DNA of 62,989 bases from Planctomycetota bacterium (GTDB lineage: Bacteria > Planctomycetota > JAJSAM01 > JAJVHW01), in NCBI GenBank assembly GCA_021776825.1, contig JAJFFG010000052.1, forward strand, positions 1 through 62,989, given 5' to 3'. The notes beneath the pieces are model-generated. The model was not told where the DNA came from, ran no database searches, and saw nothing but the letters and a program-made list of their open reading frames with translations. Below, one piece after another: positions 54,653 through 62,944 of this stretch; position 1 is the stretch's first letter; every line of letters starts with the position of its first letter. Made by a program: the position numbers and the translations under genes.

Positions 54653-57589
54653 ATGGGAGTTCGTCGTGGAGATCGCACCGCGCAGGGCATCACGACCGCC
54701 GTCCTCTCGCTCGACACCTTCCGCTCCCGCAGCCGCGCGCTCCGCCGTCGCCGCGACGGCTTCTCCGCCGAACTCGCCACGACGCTGCTCGACGAAGCGC
54801 GCACTCTCGTTCGCACCTCACCTCGCGAAGCACTGGAGCGGGGGCGGCTTGCTGCGATCGTCGCGCAGGGCATCGGCGACGCGTCGCTCGTATGTGACGC
54901 GGCCCGCATCGCCGCCAAGGCCTCGCTGGTCACTGGCGACTTCCGCGCGGCGCTGCGGCATCTCGACGGCCTTCGCGGAGCCGACGCAACCACGACGGCC
55001 GAGCTGAACGTCCTCCGCGTGCAGGCGTTCGTGCACCTCGAGCGGTACGACGACGCGCGCACCACGGCGGCGCGAGCGCTCGCCGCATTCACCGAGACGC
55101 GGGACCGGTCCGGCATCGCTCGCACGCGAATGGCCCTTGCCGATCTGGCGTTCCGCGAGGACCGGCCGCGCGACGCGCTGCCGCACTACACGGCCGTCGA
55201 GCGACTCTTCGGCGACGAGCTGCCGGAGCGCGTTCGCGCGGGCGTGGCGTCGAACCGTGCGAATGCGCTGGAGGCGTGCAATCGCTTCCGCGCCGCCGCG
55301 CGTCACTTCGAGACTGCGCGAACTCTCTTCGAGGGACAGGGCTGCGATCACTCGGTGGCGCAGGTCGAGTACAACACCGCGTACGCCGAGGCGTTGCGCG
55401 GTCGCTACGAGGATGCCCTGCGGCGCCTCGCGCGCGCTGAGCCGGCGTTCGCGGCGTCCGACGACACACGGCACCTCGCGCACATCGAACTCGACCGCGC
55501 CGAGATCCACCTGCACATGAACCTGCCGGAGGACGTGCTCCGGCATGCTGTGTTGGCCGAGTCGCGCTTCCGCAAACTCGGTCTTCGCAAGGAGTGCGCG
55601 CAGGCAGCGGAGCTGACGGGACGGGCAGCGCAGCTCCTCGGTCACCACGCCGAGGCCGACAAGGCGTTCCGTCGTGCGGGCCGCACCTTCGGCGGACTCG
55701 GGCTCGCCGAGCGACAGTTCCGCTGTCGCGTGGCGCGGGCGCAGACTGCCGAGCTCGACGGCCGCCCGGACGACGCACGGCGCCTCGCAGCCGAGGCCGA
55801 CGCGATCGCCACGACGCGCATGAACCCGCTGTCGCTGGCCGCGGTCCAGCTACTCCGCGCGCGCCTCGACCTCGCCGACGGCGACTTCGACGGTGCGGCG
55901 CACGCCGCCAGCCGTGTCCTCGCCCGCAATCGTCGCGTGTATGCGCCCTGGATGCGGATCGAGGCGCACCGGATCGTGGCGCGCGCGCATGCTCAGGGCG
56001 GTCGGCACGATCAGGCGCTTGCCGCGTACACGCTCGCCATCGAGGAGCTCGAGCGCTATCGCGGTGGCGTACCTCCCGACGAATACATGTCGGCATTCCT
56101 CTCCGGGCGCACGCGCCTCTACGAGGAGATCGTGGAACTGCTCGTCGCGATGGGCGACGCCGACAGCGCCTTCGAGTTCGCGGAGCGAGCGAAGTCGCGA
56201 GCCCTTGTGGATCTTCTCGCGGGCAAGCGCGACTCGACGGTCCCGCGCGGATCAGCCGGCGCCCCCGACCGGCTGGTCTACCTCCGTGAGCGACTCGCGT
56301 CGATCTACGGCAAGCTGTTCCGCGTCGCTGGAGAGACCGACGCCCGCAGCGCCCGCGCGGCCCGTGCCGTACGGCGTCAGGCCTCCGAGCTCGAGGGCGA
56401 AGTCGCGCGACTCCTGCGTGAGCAGCGCCTGGTCGATCCCGAGTCGGCGTCGCTCGGAACGGTCGACGCGCCCGACATGGCATCGGTGCGCCGGGAGCTC
56501 GACACCGACACCGCCATGCTCGAGTTCTTCGTCACGAAGACCTCGACGTTCGTGTTCCTCGTGACCGACACGGAGACCAAGGTGGTCAGCCAGGGCGTCG
56601 GCGAGGATGACCTGCGCTTCCTGATCGAGCGGTTCCACTACCACCTGCTGAAAAGCCAGCGCGCGGAGATCGGAGCGCCGGAGCTTCTGCTCCGCGCGAC
56701 ACGTGCCAACCTCGCGAAACTGGCGGATCTGCTGCTGGGCGACCTGCGCGAGGGGCTCGACGCGACGCGCCTCGTCATCGTCCCTCACGGAGTGCTCCAT
56801 CACTTGCCGTTCCACGCTCTTCCGTGGGACGACGAGCAGTGGATGATCGATCGTTTCGAGATCGTCTACGCGCCGAGCGCCGCGGTGTATCGCTACTGCG
56901 GCCAACGCAGCGAGGCCGCGAAGGGCCGTCCGGCCGTGTTCGGTCTGCCCGACGAGCTCGCCCCGCAGATCGAAGACGAGGCTCACGGCGTGGGCGAGCT
57001 ACTCGGTACGGACCAGGTCTATCTTCGCGAGGAGGCGACCTTCGAGCGCCTGCGACATGCCGCGGGCCGCGCTCGCGTCCTGCACGTCGCGACGCACGGC
57101 ATGTTCCGGCACAACCAGCCCATGCTGTCGTCGATCCGCCTGGCCGACCGCTGGGTGAACCTCTACGACCTGTATGACCTCGATGTCCGCTCGGAGCTGG
57201 TCGTGCTCTCGACCTGTGAGAGCGGCGTCGCCGACGTCACGGGCGGCGACGAGATCCTCGGACTCTCGCGCGGCTTCCTCTACGCCGGCGCCCCTGCGCT
57301 CCTCACGAGCCAGTGGAAGGTCGACGACGCGGCCACGCGTGAGTTCATGGACGGCTTCTACCGGCACCTCGAGGTGACCGGCGACGCCGCCACTGCCTAC
57401 AGGGAGGCCATGCGCGAGTCCCGCGCCAGCCGACCGCATCCGTACTACTGGGCGCCCTTCTTCCTGACGGGCCGCCCACACCGATCCGAGACCAACCGCC
57501 GGACCCCTCAGGGGAGCCGGAGGCAATCTGGAACGTCGGCGCACGAACCTCTGCAAGTCGTCGCTGCGTCCGGAAGGAGCGAGAGATGA
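54653..57589 (+). CDS. TPR-CHAT caspase-like protease
   Basis: Cytosolic protein of 978 residues without a signal peptide. Repeated TPR-like helices (about 40-520; LERYDDARTTAARALAAF, GRYEDALRRLARAEPAF) precede a C-terminal CHAT domain. The catalytic His is in VLHVATHG and Cys in LVVLSTCESG, with LLTSQWKVDD typical of the family. CHAT peptidases are clan CD enzymes related to caspases and separase; characterised ones cut a specific partner when triggered. It opens a four-gene operon with ATGA overlap to the subtilase. The start at 54653 has no strong SD; it is the first good ATG. Confidence 0.85.
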   Translation: MGVRRGDRTAQGITTAVLSLDTFRSRSRALRRRRDGFSAELATTLLDEARTLVRTSPREALERGRLAAIVAQGIGDASLVCDAARIAAKASLVTGDFRAALRHLDGLRGADATTTAELNVLRVQAFVHLERYDDARTTAARALAAFTETRDRSGIARTRMALADLAFREDRPRDALPHYTAVERLFGDELPERVRAGVASNRANALEACNRFRAAARHFETARTLFEGQGCDHSVAQVEYNTAYAEALRGRYEDALRRLARAEPAFAASDDTRHLAHIELDRAEIHLHMNLPEDVLRHAVLAESRFRKLGLRKECAQAAELTGRAAQLLGHHAEADKAFRRAGRTFGGLGLAERQFRCRVARAQTAELDGRPDDARRLAAEADAIATTRMNPLSLAAVQLLRARLDLADGDFDGAAHAASRVLARNRRVYAPWMRIEAHRIVARAHAQGGRHDQALAAYTLAIEELERYRGGVPPDEYMSAFLSGRTRLYEEIVELLVAMGDADSAFEFAERAKSRALVDLLAGKRDSTVPRGSAGAPDRLVYLRERLASIYGKLFRVAGETDARSARAARAVRRQASELEGEVARLLREQRLVDPESASLGTVDAPDMASVRRELDTDTAMLEFFVTKTSTFVFLVTDTETKVVSQGVGEDDLRFLIERFHYHLLKSQRAEIGAPELLLRATRANLAKLADLLLGDLREGLDATRLVIVPHGVLHHLPFHALPWDDEQWMIDRFEIVYAPSAAVYRYCGQRSEAAKGRPAVFGLPDELAPQIEDEAHGVGELLGTDQVYLREEATFERLRHAAGRARVLHVATHGMFRHNQPMLSSIRLADRWVNLYDLYDLDVRSELVVLSTCESGVADVTGGDEILGLSRGFLYAGAPALLTSQWKVDDAATREFMDGFYRHLEVTGDAATAYREAMRESRASRPHPYYWAPFFLTGRPHRSETNRRTPQGSRRQSGTSAHEPLQVVAASGRSER

Positions 57590-58701
57590 GATTGATCACA
57601 GGAGAGGCCTACGAACGTTGGGCCGTGGCCGGCGCGTTCCTCGTCGCTGGTTTGCTCGTCGCCCCGCCGGCGTACGCCGGGAAGGGGGACAAGAACGCGA
57701 AGAAGGTCGCGCGCACGATGGGAGACATTGATCCCACGAACACGCCGATCCTCGACGACGACTTCTCGATGGCGATGACGACGACGGACACGAGCGGCGG
57801 CGCGTACACGATCGCCGACGCGACGACCGTCGAGAGCGAGCCGCACCTCGAGGGGTCGGATCAGATCCGCGCCCTCGAGGCGCACGCTTCTGCGACGGGC
57901 GATGGTGTTGTCGTCGCCGTCATCGACGGCGGGTTCAACCTCGGCCACCCGGAGCTCGCGGGACGGCTCTCGCCGTTCATGTGGGATGCCGTCGACGGCG
58001 ACGGGGACCCGGAGGATCTCGGCAACGGGATCGACGACGACGACAACGGCTCGGTCGACAGCGCCGTCGGCCACGGCACGTTCATCGCCGGCATGGTCCT
58101 GATGGCCGCGCCGAACGCCACGATCATGCCAGTGCGTGTGCGCGACGACGAGGGCTTCGCTGGCAACGCGATCCTCGTCGAGGGCATCGAGTTCGCCGTC
58201 GCGCACGGCGCCGACGTGATCAACCTCTCGCTCGCTGGCTCGAAGAACAAGCGATCTGGTCTCTGCGAGGTCATGGAAGCCGCCAGCAACTCCGGTGTGG
58301 TGTTCGTCTGCGCGACCGGAAACGACGGCGCGGACCGCATCAACACGCCCGCCGTCTGGGACTTCACGATCGCGGTCTCGTCCGTCGATGCCGACGACGT
58401 CATGGCGGACTTCGCGAACTTCGATCCCAACCAAGCGGAGCACACGGTCTTCGCCCCCGGCGTCGACCTGCACGGGCCGATCGGCGCGCTGCACGATGCC
58501 TCCTCGGGCACGTGGAGCGGCACCTCGTTCTCGACGGGCATCGTGAGCGGCGCCGCGGCGCTCTACATCGAGCGCAACCCGAACGACAACGCAGGCAACG
58601 TCCGTCAGGGCGTGCTGGAAGCCGTCGTTCCTGCATTCGACGCCAACGGCAACGAGATCGACAAGGCCGGTCGCATCGACCTCGTCCGGGTGGTCGAGTA
58701 A
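57586..58701 (+). CDS. Exported S8 subtilisin-like protease
   Basis: Protein of 371 residues with a signal peptide (AVAGAFLVAGLLVAPPAYA). The catalytic triad is visible: Asp in VAVIDGGFN, His in VGHGTFIAG and Ser in WSGTSFSTG; the oxyanion Asn is in CATGN. The propeptide is short (about 60 residues). It overlaps the CHAT gene by four bases (ATGA) and the next gene by one (TAATG). The tight coupling to a CHAT protease suggests the two proteases act in one pathway, although they lie in different compartments. Confidence 0.88.
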   Translation: MRLITGEAYERWAVAGAFLVAGLLVAPPAYAGKGDKNAKKVARTMGDIDPTNTPILDDDFSMAMTTTDTSGGAYTIADATTVESEPHLEGSDQIRALEAHASATGDGVVVAVIDGGFNLGHPELAGRLSPFMWDAVDGDGDPEDLGNGIDDDDNGSVDSAVGHGTFIAGMVLMAAPNATIMPVRVRDDEGFAGNAILVEGIEFAVAHGADVINLSLAGSKNKRSGLCEVMEAASNSGVVFVCATGNDGADRINTPAVWDFTIAVSSVDADDVMADFANFDPNQAEHTVFAPGVDLHGPIGALHDASSGTWSGTSFSTGIVSGAAALYIERNPNDNAGNVRQGVLEAVVPAFDANGNEIDKAGRIDLVRVVE

Positions 58702-59249
58702 TGACCGCCACCCTCGAACACATCGTCGAGGCCGACCTGGCGGCGTACGCCGCCACGGGCCAGCCCGACGATCCGGCGTTCGCTCCGGTTCGCGCGCACC
58801 TCTCCACGGGGTGCGGGCGCTGTCGGTCGCTCCTTCAGCGCTATCGCGCCGCCCGTCCTAGCGACGGCAGGCGCGTAGTGCCTTCGGTCGCCGAGTGGCT
58901 GATCCCGCAGACGGTGCGCTTCCGGCGTGACCAGCGCGCGGGCATGCTGGCCGACGTGCAGCTCGTCTGTGGCGTCGGTGACTTCGAGCTGGACGTCTTC
59001 GTGTGCGAACGCGAAGGCCCGTTGCGGCTCGACATCAACGGTCAGATCACGCGGGCGGGGAGCATTCACGACCCGGTCGCTGACCTGCAACTCTCCCTGG
59101 TCGAGCCCGAGGCGCCCTCGGTCGTCGACGGCACGGCTACCGACCGCTTCGGTGAGTTTGGCTTCGCCTCGCTGTCGGAGCGGCCCTACGGGCTGCGCCT
59201 CGGTACGGCTGCGGATGCCCCGTGCGTCCTTGTGTGGGAGGGGGACTGA
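58701..59249 (+). CDS. Zinc-finger-like plus beta-domain protein
   Basis: Protein of 182 residues. The N-terminus has HLSTGCGRC, an H-x4-C-x2-C arrangement like the zinc-binding anti-sigma (ZAS) motif, in a helical setting. The C-terminal ~100 residues are beta-rich with GQITRAGSIHDPVADLQLSL, like a carboxypeptidase-regulatory domain. It is coupled to both neighbours by overlapping stop-start codons (TAATG, then TGATG). In this operon it is a possible substrate or inhibitor of one of the proteases; this is inference. Confidence 0.6.
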   Translation: MTATLEHIVEADLAAYAATGQPDDPAFAPVRAHLSTGCGRCRSLLQRYRAARPSDGRRVVPSVAEWLIPQTVRFRRDQRAGMLADVQLVCGVGDFELDVFVCEREGPLRLDINGQITRAGSIHDPVADLQLSLVEPEAPSVVDGTATDRFGEFGFASLSERPYGLRLGTAADAPCVLVWEGD

Positions 59250-59626
59250 TGAAGCCCTCTCGCCCTGGACGCATCCTGTATGACTCCGCCCGGTCGTCCA
59301 CCAACGCGGGCACGCGCTCCGGGTTCTGTGTGGACCGGACGCTCGTGTTTCACGGTGACGGCCTGATCGTGGACGTTGTCCTGCACGCGGGAACGCGTCA
59401 GGTCGGCTTCCTGCATGGTCAGGTCGTGCGAGCGGGCGGCAATCTGCCCGTCGCCGGTGCAGAGATCGGTCTCGGAGACGGCGGCCTCCCGGTCGTCACC
59501 GACGAGCACGGTCAGTTCGCGGTCGCGAGCGACTCGGCCACATCGACGCAGTGCCTGCGCATTGCGACCGATGAGGTCAACCTCCGTTGCACGATCCCCG
59601 GTCAGTCGGCGCCCGTCGCCGTCTGA
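59249..59626 (+). CDS. Small beta-domain protein
   Basis: Protein of 125 residues, last of the CHAT operon (TGATG overlap). GFLHGQVVRAGGNLPVAGAE and VVTDEHGQFAVASD resemble the carboxypeptidase-regulatory-like domain and the C-terminal part of the preceding gene, so the two may be related by duplication. No signal peptide is visible. I do not recognise a function. Confidence 0.6.
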   Translation: MKPSRPGRILYDSARSSTNAGTRSGFCVDRTLVFHGDGLIVDVVLHAGTRQVGFLHGQVVRAGGNLPVAGAEIGLGDGGLPVVTDEHGQFAVASDSATSTQCLRIATDEVNLRCTIPGQSAPVAV

Positions 59627-59735
59627 ACCACCTCGACGGCGCGGGCGGCTCCGGCCGACCCGCGCCGTCCCCTCTCCCTCCTTTCGGCAGTGGCGCTTCA
59701 CGGGCAACCGCTCGTGACCCGATGAGAGAACTGCG

Positions 59736-60542
59736 ATGATCCCGCCGGACAAGACCGCCGCGAAGCCGCGCAGGAAGCGCGCTGAGGCTCCTGTCTGGGC
59801 GACTCTGTCCGACGATCCCGCGCCGCAGGTCGACGATCGCGAGACGCTCCTGGAGATGCTCGCGCAGCAGCAGCGCGTGGCGCAGGCCGGCCTCGTCACC
59901 TCCGCCCTCGCGCACGACGTGAAGAACCACATCCAGGTGATGTCGGGCACGGCCTACCTCGCCCTCAACACGGACGACCCGGCGGAGTGGCGCGCGGCCC
60001 TCGAAGGGGTCCAGGACCAATGCCGGGCCCTTACCGAGACGACGCGCGCGTTCCTGGCGTTCGTCAAGCGCCGCGGCGCGGATGAGGCGTGGACCTTCCA
60101 TGTGGCCGAGGCCGCTCGGCAGGCCGTCCGGCTCGTCGGCACATTTGCGCGAGCGCACGGCGCCGAGATCTCCTTGGTCGTCGACGGAGATGGCTCTGTG
60201 AAGGGCGAGCAGCGCCTCGCGATCCAGGCGATCGTCAACCTGCTGACGAACGCGGTCCAAGCGCTGGACGGCGGCGGCCACATTGCGCTGATCACGCGGC
60301 GGTCGCCGTTCGGAGGCCTGCAGATCGTCGTCGAGGACGACGGCCCCGGCATCCCGGAGAACGTCCGCAAGCGACTCTTCCGGCCGTTCGAGACGTCCCG
60401 CGCCAAGAACGACGGACACGGCCTCGGCCTGTTCGTCGTGCGCCAGACCGTCCGCAAGCTGGGTGGGACGATCCGTGTCCGCACGTCGCCCGCCGGGACG
60501 CGCTTCACGATCGAGCTCCCCGTCGCGCCCGATGCGGACTGA
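59736..60542 (+). CDS. Orphan soluble histidine kinase
   Basis: Protein of 268 residues without membrane segments or a sensor domain. The H box ALAHDVKNHIQVM has the phospho-acceptor His, and the HATPase has N box VNLLTNAVQAL, G1 VEDDGPGIPENV and G2 GHGLGLFVV. It phosphorylates an unknown response regulator. It follows the CHAT operon by 109 bases and could sense its product or state, but coupling is not proven. An imperfect tandem repeat lies just after its stop. Confidence 0.82.
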   Translation: MIPPDKTAAKPRRKRAEAPVWATLSDDPAPQVDDRETLLEMLAQQQRVAQAGLVTSALAHDVKNHIQVMSGTAYLALNTDDPAEWRAALEGVQDQCRALTETTRAFLAFVKRRGADEAWTFHVAEAARQAVRLVGTFARAHGAEISLVVDGDGSVKGEQRLAIQAIVNLLTNAVQALDGGGHIALITRRSPFGGLQIVVEDDGPGIPENVRKRLFRPFETSRAKNDGHGLGLFVVRQTVRKLGGTIRVRTSPAGTRFTIELPVAPDAD

Positions 60543-60612
60543 GGGGCTGCGAGGACTGAGGGGCTACGTGGCCTGAGGGGCTGCGAGGCCTGAGGAACTG
60601 CGCGGCCTGAGG
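60541..60612. repeat. Short tandem repeats after the kinase
   Basis: Four imperfect units of about 18 bases share the core CTGAGGGGCT. They occupy the space between the kinase and the convergent PAP2 gene. Confidence 0.6.
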
Positions 60613-60615
60613 GCG

Positions 60616-61164
60616 CTACGCCGACGCATTGGACGGCGGCGTGTCCGGCGCGATGCGCAACGCACGAACCAGGACCATCCCGAGCAGGATGCCGACCACG
60701 CCGCCGACCAGGACGTCACTCGGGTAGTGCGCGCCGAGCTGCACGCGGCTGGCCGCCACCAGTCCGGCGAGGACGAGCAGCGGCACGCGCCACCGCGGGA
60801 AGCGGGCGCCGAGGATCCATGCGCCGAGGAAACTCGCCGTCGAGTGGCCCGATGGGAACGAGTACGTCGCCGGGTCGACCAGCGAGTCGCGCAGGGTCAA
60901 CCCGAGCGCGGCGAACGGGCGCTGTCGTGCGACGACGTGCTTGAGTGCGCCTTCGACGAGCGCCACGTGCACGAGCAGCCCGACGGCGAGCGCGGCGCCC
61001 GTGCGCCGCGTCAGCCCACGCCCGAAGACCAAGAGCGCGAGGCAGGCGAGCAGCCAGAGGCCGCCCTTGGTGGCGACGTGCGTGAGGCCCTCGGTCAGGA
61101 ACGACGGCAGGTCGAGGTCGTAGAGACCTCGCAGAAGTCGCTCGTCGATCGCGCGCCAATCCAT
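60616..61164 (-). CDS. PAP2-family membrane phosphatase
   Basis: Integral membrane phosphatase of 182 residues with about five segments. The three signature motifs are present: KHVVARQRP, FPSGHSTAS and SRVQLGAHYPSDV. Members dephosphorylate lipid phosphates such as undecaprenyl pyrophosphate or phosphatidic acid on the outer leaflet. The exact substrate cannot be told. TAGCCT (61171-61176, minus strand) stands six bases before the ATG, the same as for ectA. Confidence 0.9.
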   Translation of the reverse strand: MDWRAIDERLLRGLYDLDLPSFLTEGLTHVATKGGLWLLACLALLVFGRGLTRRTGAALAVGLLVHVALVEGALKHVVARQRPFAALGLTLRDSLVDPATYSFPSGHSTASFLGAWILGARFPRWRVPLLVLAGLVAASRVQLGAHYPSDVLVGGVVGILLGMVLVRALRIAPDTPPSNASA

Positions 61165-61170
61165 CGGCGC

Positions 61171-61176
61171 AGGCTA
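61171..61176 (-). promoter_or_regulatory. -10 element TAGCCT, leaderless start
   Basis: TAGCCT, six bases, ATG (61164) repeats the ectA arrangement, including the intervening GCGC. Confidence 0.5.
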
Positions 61177-61198
61177 CGACGCGCGGCGGCGCCGTCGG

Positions 61199-61645
61199 TC
61201 AGTTCGCGAGCGCGGCCTCGATCTTCTCGCGGATCTCGTCGGCGCCGTAATTGTGGCCCTCGAGGTCACCGACGGCCTCGCCGTCACCGTCGAGCACGAC
61301 CAGACCGTGGAGGTTCTGGTCCCAGCCGTACGTCTTCTTCGCCGCGAGACCCTCTTCGCTCTGGGCCTCGCCGATCATGACGGTCAGACGACCCTCGTAC
61401 TCCTTCTCGAGACCGCGCACGGCGGCCACAACCCTCTGGCAGAAGGGTCACTGCGGGCCGATCACGTAGTAGCGCAACTCCGGGAGAGACGCGCTTGCGG
61501 TCTGGGTCTCTGCCGGGGCAGCCGGCTCGGCGGCGGCAGGAACGGCGCCCGAATTCGGGGCCGGGTCCGCAACGGGTTCCGCGCAGCCCAGCGAGCAGGC
61601 GACGACGGCAACGAGTACGAGTGTGACGAGTCGTGTGGGAAGCAT
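61199..61645 (-). CDS. Thioredoxin-like selenoprotein with U-P-F-C motif
   Basis: Read through the UGA at 61450-61448, the product has 148 residues. A lipoprotein-like signal (LVTLVLVAVVACSLGC) and a Pro/Ala linker lead to a thioredoxin fold: LRYYVIGPQ, U66, P, F, C69, QRVVAAVRGLEKEYEG, then LHGLVVLDGDGEAVGDLEG. U66-P-F-C69 replaces a redox CxxC. A SECIS-like hairpin lies 20-37 bases after the UGA. ATG 61645 is preferred; TACCGT (61653-61658) stands seven bases upstream. It is probably an extracytoplasmic redox enzyme. The alternative, a TGC miscalled as TGA, is possible but does not explain the hairpin. Confidence 0.72.
61411..61427 (-). promoter_or_regulatory. SECIS-like hairpin
   Basis: Reading on the minus strand, GGCCGC (61427-61422), loop CGUGC (61421-61417), GCGGUC (61416-61411) begins 20 bases after the UGA. 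G stands second and U third in the loop, and a U-U mismatch plus three further pairs extend the stem. Both the 16-37 base distance and loop G match bacterial SECIS rules. Confidence 0.6.
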
Positions 61646-61677
61646 GGCGCGCACGGTAGTGGCGCCGGGGAGAGCGG

Positions 61678-62229
61678 TCAACGGCAGACGATCTCGTCCG
61701 CGCTTTCGAGGCGCAGTGCCGCGAGCTGATCGAGGGCGGTGATCTTCACGGACCCGCGACGAGAGCCGAACGTCGCGGTCACGTTCACGTCCCCGTCGAG
61801 GGGGAGATGGCGGAGCTGGATGCCGCCCGCCGCGTCGGTGAACAGCGTGAGGTTCTGGATGTCGCCATCGAGATCGACGTACGCGACACCCGACGGCAGT
61901 TCGACGGTGATTGCGGCGAAGGGGACCCGGGCGCCCAGCTCGTCCACGACGAGGAGCGGCACCGCGCGGGTGTGCGCTTCGTCGAGCGCGACGGAGGCGT
62001 GCTCGTCCTGGCCGAGAGCCACGCTGACCGAGGTGTGTGCGAACCCCGGCTCGAGGACCTCGATCTTGAACGTCCCCGGAGCAAGGTTGTCGAAGCGGAC
62101 ACGACCGAGAGCGTCGGTACGGGCGGCAGCGGGTGAGCTGAGCTGCACGTTCGTGTCCGCGGCCGGTCGGCCGTCGTCGTGGCGCACCACCAGCGAGATG
62201 GACCCGGCCCCACGGGCCGGGAAGATCAA
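61678..62229 (-). CDS. Regulatory-like beta-domain protein, downstream half
   Basis: Reading frame of 183 residues from TTG 62229. It is carboxypeptidase-regulatory-like (SLVVRHDDGRPAADTNVQL, FDNLAPGTFKIEVLEPGF, LFTDAAGGIQLRHLPL). It is in the same frame as the 62236-62871 gene with only the TGA between, so both may be one 397-residue protein in which a Gly codon became TGA. Alternatives are a coupled second gene or readthrough. The function is probably extracytoplasmic binding; no enzyme motif is visible. Confidence 0.55.
   Translation of the reverse strand: MIFPARGAGSISLVVRHDDGRPAADTNVQLSSPAAARTDALGRVRFDNLAPGTFKIEVLEPGFAHTSVSVALGQDEHASVALDEAHTRAVPLLVVDELGARVPFAAITVELPSGVAYVDLDGDIQNLTLFTDAAGGIQLRHLPLDGDVNVTATFGSRRGSVKITALDQLAALRLESADEIVCR
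62203..62221. other. Hairpin after in-frame TGA
   Basis: CCCGGCCC, CAC, GGGCCGGG, eight perfect base pairs, begins 14 bases after the in-frame TGA at 62236-62238 as read on the minus strand. It could end transcription, or mimic a SECIS. Confidence 0.4.
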
Positions 62230-62235
62230 CTTGGC

Positions 62236-62871
62236 TCAGCCGAACGCGAACTGACTCCAGTCGACCTGGACGCTTGGCTCCTTCGGCTCGGGCAGGCCTG
62301 CGATGGCGGTGAAGTCGAGGACGGCCAGCTCGGACGCCGTGGCGGGGAGCTTGACGGAACCGGCGATCGAGAGGATGCCCGACTGCGCGCGCGCCCAGAG
62401 CGGCTCGCCCTGAAGATGTGGGACGCCCGGGATCGTCAGACGACCGTCGGCGTCGGTGCTGCCCTCGGGGTTCGGCAGCGGCCGGCCGGCGATGCGAAGC
62501 CCGGTGACCTCTGCGCCCGCCGCGGGATCGCCGCCCACGCCGTGGATCGCGAGCATGACGCTCGCCTCGCGGCGCAGCGGTTCCACGATGCGCACCTGAC
62601 GCGCGTAGCGGCTGACCGTTGCGCGCGGATGGAAGGCCCGCGATGGATTCCGCACGAAGCCCGTCGGCGGATAGACGGCAAGGTTGAATGTCTGCTCTCC
62701 GCCGCGACGCTCGAGCCCGTCGTCGAACGTGAAGCGTCCGCCGCCGCGGTCCTCGCCGTGGCGAGGGACCATGCCCCAGGGCGCGGGCGTACCGACGGTG
62801 GCTCCGTCGACCCCGCTCCCGGTAACCGCGTCGACGACCTCGACCTGGACGTACGCGTCCGATCCAGCCAT
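62236..62871 (-). CDS. Regulatory-like beta-domain protein, upstream half
   Basis: Reading frame of 211 residues ending at TGA 62236-62238. It is a beta-rich protein with repeated carboxypeptidase-regulatory-like motifs (VQVEVVDAVTGSGVDGATV, STDADGRLTIPGVPHLQG). The frame stays open upstream of the ATG 62871 for some 25 codons without another start. No signal peptide is seen in the part read. See the downstream half for the shared-frame problem. Confidence 0.55.
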   Translation of the reverse strand: MAGSDAYVQVEVVDAVTGSGVDGATVGTPAPWGMVPRHGEDRGGGRFTFDDGLERRGGEQTFNLAVYPPTGFVRNPSRAFHPRATVSRYARQVRIVEPLRREASVMLAIHGVGGDPAAGAEVTGLRIAGRPLPNPEGSTDADGRLTIPGVPHLQGEPLWARAQSGILSIAGSVKLPATASELAVLDFTAIAGLPEPKEPSVQVDWSQFAFG

Positions 62872-62944
62872 CCTCGGTTGCAGATCGCGGCCAGTTCGGA
62901 GGGGTGAGACGCGATTGCCGACGACGATCCGCTGGCGCGGACCG

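Noticed and set aside
62236..62238. A second selenocysteine codon as a firm call
   Set aside because: There is no neighbouring Cys or redox fold; the context looks like a Gly codon in a beta-domain. It is kept only as an open finding.
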